The notes under the pieces are model-generated. The model did not search any database and was not told where the DNA came from. It was given only the letters and a program-made list of their open reading frames with translations. The translations under genes were made by a program, and so were the position numbers. This document shows, piece after piece, positions 50,279-63,400 of a DNA stretch of 64,000 nt (position 1 is the first letter of the stretch; every line of letters begins with the position of its first letter). Source of the DNA: Daphnia pulex (taxonomy: Eukaryota; Arthropoda; Branchiopoda; Diplostraca; Daphniidae). The stretch lies in assembly GCF_021134715.1 (NCBI RefSeq), contig NC_060017.1:2852001-2916000 (forward strand), given 5' to 3'.

Positions 50279-50587
50279 TCATTTCCTATTCAGAGCCCTT
50301 TCTCTGCTGTTTTCTCTTGAATCTCTAACTGAAGAATTGCTCGTCTGACTGATACGGTGAGGAGAACCATTTGCACGGCGACGATTCCGACGCATTTTAA
50401 CCAAGTCCTCGCCGAAGACGTCTCCTGCCCTCAACGCCGAAATCAGGTCGTCAAATTCTCCTTTATCGCCGTTGACGTGGCAACCGTTAGATCCTCCGTT
50501 CTGACCGTTTCCAATCGTCAGACCTTTCGACACTCTATTGAGCATGGCCTCTTTGCTGGACTTTCGATCAATTGTCCGTTTACGAAG
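50279..50587 (-). CDS. DAAM: DAAM terminal exon with autoregulatory DAD
   Basis: 102 codons plus TGA. It carries [19 protein letters not shown] followed by basic MRRNRRR, the diaphanous autoregulatory domain that binds the N-terminal FH3 and keeps the formin closed until Rho-GTP binds. A Ser/Arg-rich tail of about 30 residues follows. Confidence 0.95.
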   Translation of the reverse strand, partial: LRKRTIDRKSSKEAMLNRVSKGLTIGNGQNGGSNGCHVNGDKGEFDDLISALRAGDVFGEDLVKMRRNRRRANGSPHRISQTSNSSVRDSRENSRERALNRK

Positions 50588-53500
50588 CTGTACAATTAAA
50601 TCAATCAGTAAAACATACTCCAATTGTCACAATGAATAAAGTATATACCTCTGCTTCCTGTAACAGTCGCTTTTCTTCCTCGTCTTTGCGTTTCTTGGTT
50701 GTCAGATTTTCTTGTCGAGCTTCTTCCATCGAGCTGAGGAACACACCAAAAACACCAAAGACCTCATCGGGTTGTGCGGTCGATGGATCATCTCCCAGAG
50801 TTCCAATCACTTTCTCAAACTAAGTCATAAGTAACAAGAAATAAGACATGATGATTAGTAACACATTTAAAGACAATGATTTAAAATAGCTTACCCTATT
50901 TTTCATGTCTTGAAACTTGTCCTCCAAATCAGAAAAGCGACAAGTTGCGGATGTCATAAATTCTTTCACGGCTGGAACAAAGCGATCGCCAGCAGTCGTG
51001 GCGTGGCTCTGAGTACGGTGATATTCCAATTCTTTTTCAACAGCCTTCAGTCCACTGCGAAGTTGATTCATCTCCTTCTCCAATTCAACCAAACTAAACA
51101 CAATATTTCGATGATTACCAAATGGTGAAGAGGCGGATATTCAATGCGACCCAAACTCCTTGTAGACTCTTACCTGACTTTCGAAGCTTGCTTCAGATGA
51201 GGCAAGTCTTCGTGCAACTTTAACACGTCTTTGAACTGCAAGCGAAAAAGTAACAATCATAAGTCAAGTCACACACGTTCACTTCTAGCATTAACTTGAT
51301 CAAAATCTAAAATACCTTGCTTTCTAATATGTCGACGAGGTAATGGAGCAAAGTGGTATTCTTCGATGACTTCGTATCGGCCAACCTGTTGAGACTGGAA
51401 ATGCGGAAACCAACAGCGTTGCCCCTTTGGCCACGATTCATGTAATTGCCGAGCGCAAGAATAATCTCAAGCAATTTTTTGAGCTTCTTGCTGCGAGCCA
51501 CTTCCTTTGACGCTTCCATGACGGCAACAACCTTGGGCTCCATTTCGCTGACGCTCTGGGCGAACTTTTTCTTGTAAAACAGTGTGTTCAAACGCTGCTC
51601 GTAGTGACTTATCCTGAATCCATTCACAATGCAATTTTCCATGAAAGACAACTAAAGCTAAAGAAAGAAGCCATGGCGAATCAACATACTTGGAGACATC
51701 ATATAAGAAGCGATCGGCACGCGATAGGGAATCCAAATCACTGCTCCGCTCATCCAGTAGTGCCCGTTCCTCGTTGGTGGGGATGAACTTCAACAGCTGC
51801 TCGACCATGTCCATCGGCAACTCTTCTTTGCTGTCCATACTCAACAACGCACTGACAAAGTCATAAAGTTAAATTGTGGCTAGTGGATTAAAAAAGAACA
51901 GAAAGACAAACTTACCGAATAATATCTTCGTTTGACATTTTCAATTTGGACAGCAAAATGGTGCAATTTTGAGCGCGGCGACCATCAACCACCGATAAGT
52001 TTCGCTGTTTGGATTTACCAGTTGTGATCTGGCGCAAATCTTCGGTCGAGCCATCATGCTAAAAAATGGACAGGGGAAATTTGTAATCAATCAAATTGGC
52101 GTCGTTATTTAAAAAGAGCAATCATTGATATTTACATTATTCAGGCCGTTCTTCTGATAAGCGGAAAACAGCTTATCGAACTCTCCCAAATCGATGACTT
52201 TGTACAATTTGGCTTCGTCCAATTCTGTCCAAATGGTGCCAGCGACTTTGGTGTCGGGGATTTTGGTCCAATTAAAGCACTTAAGAGGCACAGAGGAAGG
52301 CGGGACATCCTTCTTAGCGACGGGTTTCGGTGGCTGTATAGCACTGGGGAAACCCGGAGGAGGTGGAGGCGGGGGACCTCCAAGCGGCGGTGGCGGCGGA
52401 GGTGGAGGCATTTTCGAATTCTCGAAACCCTTGCTCCCGTTCATGAAATTAGCAAGGCCGGGCGGTGGACTGAAATTGAAGTCTTTGAACCCGTTTTTAG
52501 CGTCGTCAGGAATGCTGGTCCCGGAGTGATTGAGGATGTGCTCCAGTTTCATCTTATCCTTTTGGACCATCTGCAACTGCTGGCCGAGCTCGTTAAGATA
52601 CGTTTCCATGTCGGCGATCTTCTGCTTGGCCTCCATGTGGGCAACAGTCTCGCGCTCGAACTTTTCTTTTAATCGATTCAGTCCAGCTTCACAATCCTCC
52701 TTCTCTTGGAGTCGCAAATCAAGTTCCTGTTCCTTGAGTGTCAACATGTTGACCAAATCACAATTTTCTTTTTCAAATTCTTCGGCTTTGTTTTGGGCAG
52801 CCAGCAATTCCTGTTCGGTGGCCAATCTAGAAAATATCGAAAGAAAGTATTGATCCAACCATTCGCCAAGCATACTAGCTGTATCTGACGTAATAAGAAA
52901 AAGGTACAAGTGACTCACAATTGCACAATTTCCTTCACGTTGATCTCCAATGGAGCGCCATCAATATCTTCGCTCGACTCACCCTGCAGGACCAGCTGCT
53001 GTACGATGCGGTCGAACATGAGCCAATGATACGGATGCGATCCGTAATCGACTGCGATAAACAAACATTCATTTAATCTATTTTTATTTCAAAGACAAAC
53101 GAGGGCGAAAATAAATTTATAGAAACTTACGCGGAAGAAGTAAGGCATGATGGAGGAGAGAGAGGAAATGTGGGTAGGCTGGCGTGTGAGTCAGTTTCTT
53201 TCTCAGACACTCGAACATGCTGGTCGCACTTTTAGTGTCCACATGAACCTATTATGAAAAGAGAAAGTGTTTGGATTCAGTCGGTTGCTCGTGAAAATAT
53301 GGGACCTGTCATGCGTGTCCGTCGAAAGTTTAGTTACCTCTTCGTATCTGCGAGCCAATTCCCTTTCATCTTCGGCTCGGACCATATCGAAAAAATCTAA
53401 ATGTCTGTCAAGGGTCTGGTTTTCATGAGCTCTCAATTTATCAATGGCTGGCTGGATGCCGAGCATGAGTAACTCGTAGCGCAAGTGAAGCCGAAACTCG

Positions 53501-56500
53501 AGGTTGTCCTCGCCCGGCCCGTAATTGAGCAGCGCGTTCAGAAACGACATGGTAGCCGTTTTCAAGCCAACGTCGTCCCGATAGGCTCCGATGCTCCGAT
53601 CGAGATCGTTGACTATCGTCTGTTCCCGCCACACGTCGTATGGATGGTGTAGATGATATATGTGAAAATAAGAAAAGTTTTTCAAGTTGAATTCATCATC
53701 CAAAACCACTTTTTGGATGCACCGTTGATAGTCCAGTTAAGGTTTTTTATCATTTTTCGGCGTACCGTACCTGAAATCGTGTCCGCTCTCCGGCATACTC
53801 CTGAAAGTGGAGCATGGCCTCGAGCACCTTGCGGTGGCCTCCCGGCACCAAGCAAACGGCGCCGAGGATCTCCAAAACGGCCATTTTGACTTTGGGATTG
53901 TCAGCCGACAAACTTTGCGCGATGATTTTTATGGATGACGGATGGGCAAGCACGTGAGCCCGACCCGTCTAATATTAAACAAAAAAAAAAAGGAAAAAGG
54001 TTAATAAAATAAAGAATGTAAAAAGAAAGAAAGAGAGATGAAAATCAGCCATCTAACAAAAGATGAGTGGAAGATGGAAAAATCAAAGAGCCGTCTTACT
54101 GAATTATTCATAAGAGCTTTGACGCATCCAATATATGCATTGTGAAGGCCGCAATGGGCCGTCAGTTCGTCCATTGAGCCAAGGGCGCCCAACAGCGACG
54201 GCAATCCGTCCAGCTCGATGAAGCGCTGGACGAACGAATGGGGTTGCGTCCTTAGCGCCGTCTTGAGGCTATCCACCAACTTGGTCCGAATTCTCATCTC
54301 TTCGGCATCGTCTTCCGAGAACGCCAACTGTGTCAATGGACGTGATGAAAAGGGGGGAAGAAAAAAACAAACAAACAAATAAAAAATTAAATAAAACGAG
54401 AAAAAAAGAGAAAGAGAAAAAGGGGAAACGTTCCGTCACTTGGAAGCGTCGGACGTCAAGCGTCGCCGTTAGCAGCGTCAATGTATTTTTAAACGCGCTC
54501 GTCCCCTTGCGTCAATACATACCTGGGCTATAGTGTTGACTTTGGCGATGTAGTGTTCAGGCGGATTAGAAACGTCAGACTCCTGACCAGGATCCTATCA
54601 AAGAAAACGGAATGTTGAATAAGTTAGAAACCTACAAAAAACATAAATAAGAAGGCGGCAGAAGCAGCAGCAGCAGCAGCAGCCGAGGGAAGGATTTCAA
54701 AATTCTTAAAATAGAAGAAACTCCCGTACGCTCGCGTGTCATCATTCACTTGTTTGCCCTTTCGGCCGCGCCAGGGAGTCCCTCGTTGGGTTCGTTGGCT
54801 TGCTGGCCAAACCAACAACAACAACGACAACAAAAAGGAGAGTCGACAGAAAAGAAAGAGAAAACTTTGACCTCATCGCCAGTGTCATGAAAAGAGTCTC
54901 AGGAAAAAGAAAGTCAAATAATGCTGCGTGCAACAACAAACGAACAGATACACATGAATCCTCGGCCTGTCAATATTTTTAAATTGTTTTCCAGTCACGA
55001 AAAAACAATACCAAATTCCAGTAGGACGATGGCAACATGAGAAAGAATTTCCTTTTTTTTTCTTTCTTTTCTTTTCGACTGTATAATTATTTTGAATTTA
55101 AAGTAATCGAGAATGACGAATAAATGGGATAAAAATAAATGGGATAAAAATAAATGGGAAGGCGAGTGAAGTGACTGGAACGCAAAAATCATCCAAGCAA
55201 GGAAATAAATAATTTCCTAGTTCCTTGTTTGAACGACCGGGCGTGAAAAAAAAACCCTGTCGATACAAAAAATTAAAAAAAAAAGATGGGACTACCGGAT
55301 GGAAATGGAACGTTGGTTAATTCTTAGGTGAAAATGTGAAAATGAAATGAAGAAGGGCGTCATCGTAGTAATTTTTTTTAAGACATCAAGATGGTGATGC
55401 GCCCTGTTAACAATAAAAGCTGGCGGCTCACCTTCTTCCGGTTACAGTAGATCTGCCATTTCTTTTCCGCCGGTAGAGCCAACATCGCCGCCCGGTTGGG
55501 TGGAGTCAAATCCAATTCTTCCTAAAGAAATGAAATAAAAAAAGAGAAAGAAAATGCATCAGAGACAGAACAAAGAAGCCAAAATAACAACAACAACAAC
55601 AACTGGTTTCCTGTTTCACTGCGTAGAAGAAAGAAAGAAAGAAAAAATTGTTTGCTCCGCGCCGGTCGTGATTTTCCTCGGCGCTGCACCTCTCAAACTA
55701 GAATGGTAGAGAATGTTGTGAAAAGTATTTTTTTCCCCCTCTTCTACCCTTTGTTTTATTCATCGCAATTTAAATAAGGATCATCCCAACCGCCACGCCA
55801 GTCACGAAAGATGCGATATTATTCAATCCTAATTATTCCAGGGCATAATAAATCAAATAATAAGGGCGAGCTAGTAAATAATATGTGCGCAGCACATAAT
55901 ACATGTGAATAACCAACGAGAATCGGCGCGAATGGGCCGGCGGCGCCGAGTGTCCGGCACCATCAACATGACCGCCATGAAAAGAAAAAGAAACATCAAA
56001 ATGATTCGAGCTGCTGGCACAGTTCAAACAACTGCGGAGGTCTGCGACGCCTCAATTCCAGACGAGGAGATGATAAGAAGAAAAAATAACTGAACAGAAC
56101 AAAACTTAATCAGACTTCACATTTAATAATAATAATAATAATGCGATGACGGGCGAGTGAGACGGCTGTAGATGGCGTATCTTTTCGGTAAAGGAAAAAA
56201 GATAGCGGCAACGTAACGGGACCAATGTTTGGTCGGCGAAATAAGAGGAAGAAAGAGATTCAACAACAAAAGAGGAGGAAGAAGAAGAAATTAGCTAATG
56301 AAGGCTCCGCGTTACATACGCCGAAAGAAGGTGGGGCAAAAGTCATCATCACATCATCCTCGTATACAAACATACGCGATAAGACTGGGGTGTATACACA
56401 AAAGCACATCCGCAACGGGCGAAAGTCAATGGTGATGAAAATGCCATCGATCATCAATGGAGGAGAACTAAGATGGAATCCGTTCCTAGATCTAATCAAT

Positions 56501-57289
56501 GAAGACATTTCGCAACCAAGCATTACCAGTAATTCGGTGAATTTGGCATCCAGTTCCGACTCTTCCGGCATGGGTTGAGCTGGCGATAAGGTCTGTAGGT
56601 GCATCATGCCGTTCTGGTTGACGACACAGTAAGTGATTTCGGGCGGCTCGTCTTTCTGTTTGTTTTAAAAAAGAAAGAAAAAGAGAAATGGAGAAGATTT
56701 TAAAAAGAAATTCAAACGATGGAAGGAAGCGCTAATGTGAGAACAAGTAAGGAAAGATGCCGGCCGGATCCATCCATCACAGAGACGGCCGGATCAGCAA
56801 AAGGTTAAATGACGAGTAAATAATAGAGGAGACATTACAAGTTTTTCTGGTTGCCCGCCTACTGGGCTCCACACACAACACAACTCTTGTAACGTGTATA
56901 CGCTGGCAAAGAACACACATTGAAAGGCATCACTCTTTGTCTGCCCATTATTTTCGTTTTTTTCCAACAGGAAAAAAATAGAAAGAAGAAGAAAGTTTTA
57001 CGCAGATGGGAAGAAAAATATGGAAAATGGTCAGGATAATAAACTAAACGTGAAAATGCGATGGTGTGATAGCATGCAATCGGCATGATGGTGTCATCTG
57101 CAGAACCGGCAAATGGTGTATATATATATGTGTACACTGTACACGTTGTATATATTATTAATAACTGTAGGCAGGTAAGTAGGTAGGTAGGTAGGTGGGT
57201 GGGTAGTACTATATTATACGTGTGTAAAGTATGTTGCAACTAACCTGGAAGCAGCCGCACCATCCTCGCCGGCTGCGGATGGGAGGCAT
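50279..57289 (-). CDS. DAAM: DAAM formin (Dishevelled-associated activator of morphogenesis)
   Basis: A diaphanous-related formin: it nucleates and elongates unbranched actin filaments and acts with Rho and Dishevelled in planar polarity, axon growth and tracheal or cuticle patterning in insects. Seventeen coding exons on the minus strand: 57245-57289, 56527-56655, 55432-55521, 54523-54594, 54100-54327, 53771-53968, 53338-53619, 53131-53248, 52919-53051, 52136-52826, 51916-52058, 51690-51851, 51316-51613, 51174-51235, 50895-51093, 50649-50819 and 50279-50587. All phases close, giving 1109 aa (human DAAM1 1078). In order: basic/Cys start [19 protein letters not shown]3 about 16-430 ([37 protein letters not shown]); coiled coil about 433-530; FH1 about 572-592 (8 and 7 Pro); FH2 about 612-1000 with FNWTKIP and [15 protein letters not shown]; and DAD about 1051-1078 ([15 protein letters not shown] then RRNRRR). 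Identity as DAAM, not Diaphanous, rests on the start and DAD motifs. Confidence 0.96.
52136..52826 (-). CDS. DAAM: DAAM exon 10: coiled coil, FH1 and start of FH2
   Basis: One base plus 230 codons. It encodes the charged coiled coil ([16 protein letters not shown]...), a Gly/Asn/Phe linker, two proline tracts separated by LGG (the profilin-binding FH1) and the FH2 entry [18 protein letters not shown]. With only two proline tracts the FH1 is short compared with vertebrate DAAM1. Confidence 0.95.
54595..56526 (-). other. DAAM introns 2 and 3
   Basis: Intron 2 spans 55522-56526 (1005 bp) and intron 3 spans 54595-55431 (837 bp), flanking the 90-bp exon 3. They hold a GCA run (about 54656-54682), an AAT run (about 56126-56143) and other simple sequence. 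A 117-codon plus-strand frame near 56225-56578 is Lys/Arg-rich translated purine run, not a gene. Confidence 0.85.
57172..57206 (+). repeat. GTAG microsatellite in DAAM intron 1
   Basis: A run of (G)GTAG/GGTG units inside the 589-bp intron 1 (56656-57244). Just beside it at about 57119-57160 is a TA-rich stretch with the near-palindrome GTGTACACTGTACAC. Confidence 0.8.
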
Positions 57290-57487
57290 TTTAATGGCGG
57301 GCACTTCAACTTTGACCCGAGAGAGGCCGAGACGCAGCCGGGAACCGATTAGGGACCAGTCGACGCGCGGAGCGGCCAGGCGCGGCACTCGCACTCGGCG
57401 GCGCCAGTTGGCGCTCAAATCAGCCAATGACAAGTCCGGTCGCGACAGGCGGTTCAGGTGAAGTCGAGAAGACACTGACGACACCAC
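57290..57487 (-). other. DAAM 5' leader in the start exon, stop-free upstream of the ATG
   Basis: The start exon appears to begin after an acceptor TTAATAG at 57488-57489. The 198 nt before the start codon are open in the DAAM frame with no stop and no ATG. I take them as 5'UTR because family proteins begin at the MPxRSR...CGCF motif and the ATG has A at -3. A coding upstream exon would add an N-terminal extension. Confidence 0.45.
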
Positions 57488-57489
57488 CT

Positions 57490-60400
57490 ATTAATAGAAT
57501 AGATGCGTAAATGAATAATCAAACCAATCGATTCAAAAAAAAAACAATGATAATAATAACATAACCGTAAATCAGATAATAACAATCAACAACAACAATA
57601 TTCAAATTTCACATCAAATGAATGAAAAAAGTGAAGAGGACGGCACACGAAGAATAATTTTCCTCAATCACGAGAAAAGAGGGCCATCATCATCACTTCT
57701 TTCGTGATTGAAAATAACGCAGACGACGCTAACATCCGGGCTACGGCGCACGAACCCAACACCGTAGCGAATGCAATGGACCCGACATTCCACGCCTCCC
57801 GCCTTCCATGAGAAAAAGGGGAAAATAAAAAAAATAAAAAAACCCCAACCAAAGAAACAACCAAACATTTTCGGGGCGGCTGGACGACTTGGCTGCCGTC
57901 GCCCAGCCAAGAACGCGAGAGAGATGAACTTGTGCGGTGGTGAACATTAGACGGAAAATGGATTTCACGGAGGACGGTCTTTTGTTTCTTATCGTCCGAC
58001 GGCCAGCATGAGGGAGAGGGAACGGGAGATAAAGAACGAGATTCACGTTGCAAGAGGTGGGTGGTGGAAGATCACGAATCCAAGGGCAATGACAGAATGG
58101 GCACACACACCATCCATCGGCAGAGCTTTTCTTTCGAAACGTAAGCAACATAACCGCGCATAGAGGATAAGTTTCTCACGAAACAAACCATAACACGTTT
58201 TCAATGTGCAATCGGCTTACATTTATTATCTATTATTACTATCATTAAAAACGCTCTGCCCTCCCAGGAACCAAACTAGTCGTAATAATAATAATAATAA
58301 TAATAACGGGCAGTAATAAGTTTCTTGCATTCTTCTTTCGTCGACTATGACCTTTAAGCGTCTGGACTTAGTCCGAGTGCGTAGGGCTTCTTGTGAGAGA
58401 GAACTTGTCGGTCATGTCAGACAATGGCTAATCGATGTACGCGATTTGTCTGCATCAAATCGCAGAGAAGAAGGGAAGTAATATAGTACTTCTCTACCAA
58501 ATTGACCCAACCCCAAAACAAGAGAAATGTCTTCCGATAAGACGGCCAACATGGAAAAATGACGCAAAAACCCATGCCAGACCATGCCACCGACGCTATC
58601 GGAAGATTCACGTCAATCAGTCACGAGCGATTGGGTCATTCCATCCAGTAGTTGGTCAAAACGCCTGCGGATCGGCCATTTTCCAGTTGCGGCAACGGGA
58701 CAAAGACAATTCGTGTCTTAATGGATAAACGCGATTCAAGAAATAGAAAATTGAATGAAGAAAAACGGAAAAAACAAAACAAAAAAAAAACAACTGGACT
58801 CGCGGAAGGGGTGTCTGCGACAAGAGACGACATCTTATGAGAAGAAAAAATGTTTCTTCTCTGGGACCCCGACCATTGTCCCGATATTTATTCACGGTCA
58901 ACCGTTAGAACCAATTGGGATTCGGGACGGTAGAGGTTCATTGTCTCACCCAGTCTGGACAAAATTTTAAAACCCAGATGCTCCTTTTTTATTTTGGTTT
59001 TAAAAAGAAAAGTCTGGAGAGGCGAGAGAACAACAGCCCCATAGAGAACCGTAGTTGACTGTCGTGATACCTGATACTCCACATAGCGACGGGCTCCCGA
59101 GTGAAAAGAGAGAGAGAGAAAAAAACGGGACTTCCGGAAAACGTCTAAAACCAAAAACACAGATGTCTTTTAGGGTGGGGTGAGCGCCAGTTCCATCAAC
59201 AACAGAAAAAAACTGTACGGCACACAACTCTGGCCGCAAAAGGGAATCTTTCGGTTTTTGTAATTAATTTATTATTTTTTTCAGAAATAAATCGAGCGAA
59301 AGGGGGGAAATGAAAAACGGTAAAAGAAAATCTGTTTTCATCTTGCTTTTTTTCCTCCAAATTTTTGAGATGAGAAATAGTGCCTGGAACGAGTCGCTGA
59401 GTCCCAACCGTTCTGGAACATTTTGTTAAAATTAGATCTCGGGAAGAAAAAAAAAATTAGAGGGGGGAAACGAGGGGGGAACGCAAGGAGGAGGGAAATG
59501 ACGTGAGCGGCGAGATTTTTTTTTCCCGGTCCGTCGTTCCAGCACCATAGCTCTCGTTTGCTTTTAATGGGGGGTATTTTTTTTTTACCGTACAGCACGA
59601 CACGTTGGATGGTTTTGGCTTGGTTCTCTGGCCAAAGTTAAAACCAACCAACTAACTAACACACGAAAAAGAAAAAAGAATGGTGTCGGTAGGAGCGGCA
59701 AATATGCGGTGATCGCACGAGAAAAACCATTCAACAATATCTTCTCTCTCTCTTTCTCCCCTTCAAAAGTCAAAGAACATCAAGAAGAAATGAAACATTG
59801 ACCATACGCATACGGACCCGCGCAACAGGGAGCCCAGGCTTAGTGCCCATCTTCCTATACATACTAGCGGCGCCGATCACGGAAAAGAGAAAAACAACAC
59901 ACACACACTTTTCTTTTCTCTTTTTCATTCTCGCATATTTATTTGTTATTCCTCTTACTACTTCCATTTTCACATAGGATTTTCCTACTTTTTTTCTTCC
60001 TTCTTCTTGTTGTGTGTTTCTTCTTCTTTCCCCGACACGGCAAACAGACAAGAAGAAGAATACAACTGTCAAACTGCTTCCGGTTTCCACTCGTCTTGTA
60101 AAACTCCGCCCATGTACTCAAGTCATTGACGCCGTCTATTCTTTCGACGACGTCTGACACGGCGCAAATCGAAAATTCCACATCCGTCCCGCCGTTTTTT
60201 TTGTTTTTTGTTTTTTCTCCAGCAATTTTCTTCAGAACTTTTCTGGAACAACAATGTCCGACCGCTACACATAGCACATACGACGAGAGACAAAGGCTGA
60301 ATACTCGCCCCATGACATTCGTGATCATTCCAAACATGTTTTCGTGTGTCTCGTCTTGTCGCGCCGGGCTCTCCGTTTCCGGCAGACTATACATGCACCA

Positions 60401-63400
60401 AGAGAAAAAGGAGCTCATTTCAAACTCGGGAGACGAAAACCCGTTGCGACGTGTGGCGAACTGACGGTGACCTCTTCTCCCGAAAAAAAAAAGCCAATTT
60501 TCTAAAATGACTCTATCGGGAGAGATAGAAAAGTTGTCGCGCGTGTCTGACAAGAAGATGGGGGGGTTCGTGAATGTTGTTGGCCCCTACGGAGAAAATG
60601 ACCCAATCAAATGGAACACAACAAGAAAAGAAAAAAAGACATGACAAAATTCACGTTAGGTCTCCGGTTTTGGTTCACCGACTTTTTTTTTTTATCTTCT
60701 TCACGATTTTCATCAAATCTGTTTTTCTAGTTTTCTTCGCTCAAACACTCCCGACTCCGAGATGATTCTCTTCTTTCACAGGAAACATATTTTTATTTTT
60801 TAATCATGTGTGTGAAGGGCTGGGTTAAAAGGAAAATGCAATCGACAAGTCACGACGGCGGAACGCGCGAAATGGCTAAAAGGGAAGAAGAACAAGGGCC
60901 GTCCTGGCCAAGGTAACAACCGACACACGTTTGCACACACACACACAAGAGCATTGCATGACCTCACAGAGCAGATGGAAAGAAAAAACAGGGTCTCGTG
61001 TCTGTGTGTGCTCTCCCCCCAGCCCATTCCACCTGTTCGAGATACAAGATTGAGAGACTATGCATTATGTAGATCATCAGAAAGGAGATGAAAACCTTCA
61101 CGTCGCCTCCAGACATTTCCCCCAACCAGACAAAAACAAAAAGTCGAAATAAATAAATCTCCAGAAAACTCTTGTCGATGCTTTTAGAGAGGCATCTTTT
61201 CAATCTCCAAACAACCACCACAACAACAACAACAACAACAAAAGAGAGAAAATCAATTGAAGAGAAGAATGAGAAGTGGGTCGTGGAGCTTATTGAGAGC
61301 ACCTTTTTGCACGCCGTAAAGGAAGATTGTGACGAGTGTGACGCTTTCGTCGATTGAAAAATAAAAAGAGACAAGCGAGGGGGAGTGCGGGTTTTTTTTC
61401 TTTTTTCAAAGAGGGGGTAAACGACTCGGTTTTCTATCTCATTTCGGCGAAATTTTCGTGAAAGTTGCAAGAAAAGAGGAAGAAGATGTGGTGGCGGAGA
61501 TAGGAAACAATTCGGGACAAAAGTCGGTGCACTCGTGACTACCGGCTCGTAAACCAATGAGCCGTATAACACAGAAAAGCAAGAAACCAAACCCAAACAA
61601 AACAACAATCTTGATGATGTGGGAAGGTGGAACTAGAAGGGAAAAAGACAAACCAAACAAACCCCGTTGTTGTTGGATCACAAGGCAAGTAAACCGAAAA
61701 AAGAAAAAAAAGTAAACCAAACAACACGACGGGAATAAATATTGAATCGCCCATCATTCCTCTTTGTCGCTCAAAAGTTACACGAAAAATTGCATTTACC
61801 CGACTGCCGGATGCTAAGTAATAATTGGCGAACCGGAACCGAGGCTCGGCTTGACTATTTGCGGTGGGTGTGGTGGTGGCGGTGGTATCCATTCCCCGAA
61901 AGGATTTTGGGGGGATTTACTTTTTTCTGTTTGGTGTACAATTCCGGCCACCTCCGCCAAACACTTGAAAGACGCACACAATTTTCTTCCTGACAAGGCG
62001 AACAACCGATCCTGAGCGTGAGGGATCGTGAGTTGTCAAAAAATGACTTTGTTCAACACCTGACACGTCGGTGTTAATAAAGGAGAAGTTGACATAACAA
62101 AAATTATTACACCAGTGAGACAAACAGTAGCACTGGTGAGATATACACAAAGAAACACTGGAGGATGGATCGAGAAATTCGTCAGAGTCACAGGAGTTGA
62201 TGGCACGTGTTGTTTTGAGTGCGAGCTACTGGATAGTGACTGCCACTCGACGAAAGAGAGTCCCAGTCTTAGTACCATCCGTGTAGTAGTAGCCTAGTAG
62301 AGTAAGAAGACCTTCTTCTTCTTCTATCTTAACCTCCTCCTTCTTTTCGTTCACGATTTGCCCCGGAGACTCTAGCTCCGCCTACTGGCCGTCTTCCGAC
62401 TCTGAAACGGAAACCCAAAAAGTCCCTGCTGCTTCACTCCTTTTACGCGCTCCAGCAGCAACAGTCGGTGAAGGAAGTTGGAAAACAGTTAGACGACAAC
62501 AACAACAAACACTGGGTGGAGGGGGACACACACACTTTTGTGTATGTCAAATGTCCCGACCGGCCGCCATCACTTGGGAAACCAAAGACGCAAGGACAAA
62601 ACACAAAAACAACGACATCCGATCACTTCCTCTTTCACTACTCGCATAAATGTCTCTCTCTCCAATGTTGGTATAAAATGTGCTGTACGCCGGTGGTGTA
62701 ACGGTACCGCACTCGAATCTACGACAGGTTCCACTTAGTGAACACGACAACGACAACAACAACAACAACCAATCTTCAATTACAATGGCATACGTGGCCC
62801 AGCTTTACTTCGGGTCGCGTTTCCACCTATCTTTCACCTGAATGACTTTTACTCATCACACGAACGTCGTTTTGTTGTCTGACATTAAGAATACGGTACA
62901 TTTAAATCGTATTTTTCTTTTGTGTTCCAATATTCCAAAAGATTCCGGTTCCTTCGGGAACTCGACCCGATTTTTTCAAGCTAAATAGAAGTTTGGCTGC
63001 ATAAAATGTCTCCCCCCCCAAACAAAGAATATTCACCCAATTGTTCGTTTCTTTATCTTTTTTGTTATATATTCGAGTTTCAATTATGCAAAGGAGTAAA
63101 AAAAAAAACCAACTACTGTTAACAGAAAATCGTGTTACTTTACGGTCGCTTCGCTGCATGTCGTTACCCAGATTTTATCTAAAGATAAGACATTTTTATG
63201 ATATTCTGATTATTATTTTAAACGGAGAAACCGGATTACTTTCGCACGAAATGGTAACACGACCAAACAGCTCTTCTTCAGCCCCGAGGGGGATATTCTA
63301 TTTACCTAAAATCTTTCTTTTTCTGGCTCTACTTGTAATCAAGATGTAAAAACTTGTGAACGTGTCACCAGGTTGTTGTTGTCGACAGGAGGAGACGAAA

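Noticed and set aside
60964..61608. 214-codon minus-strand frame
   Set aside because: Phe/Leu/Ser/Val-rich translation of T-rich and GTT repeat DNA; no domain.
62692..62740. tRNA-Gln-like A-box (TGGTGTAACGG)
   Set aside because: The anticodon stem does not form and the B-box is only partial, so it is not annotated as a tRNA.
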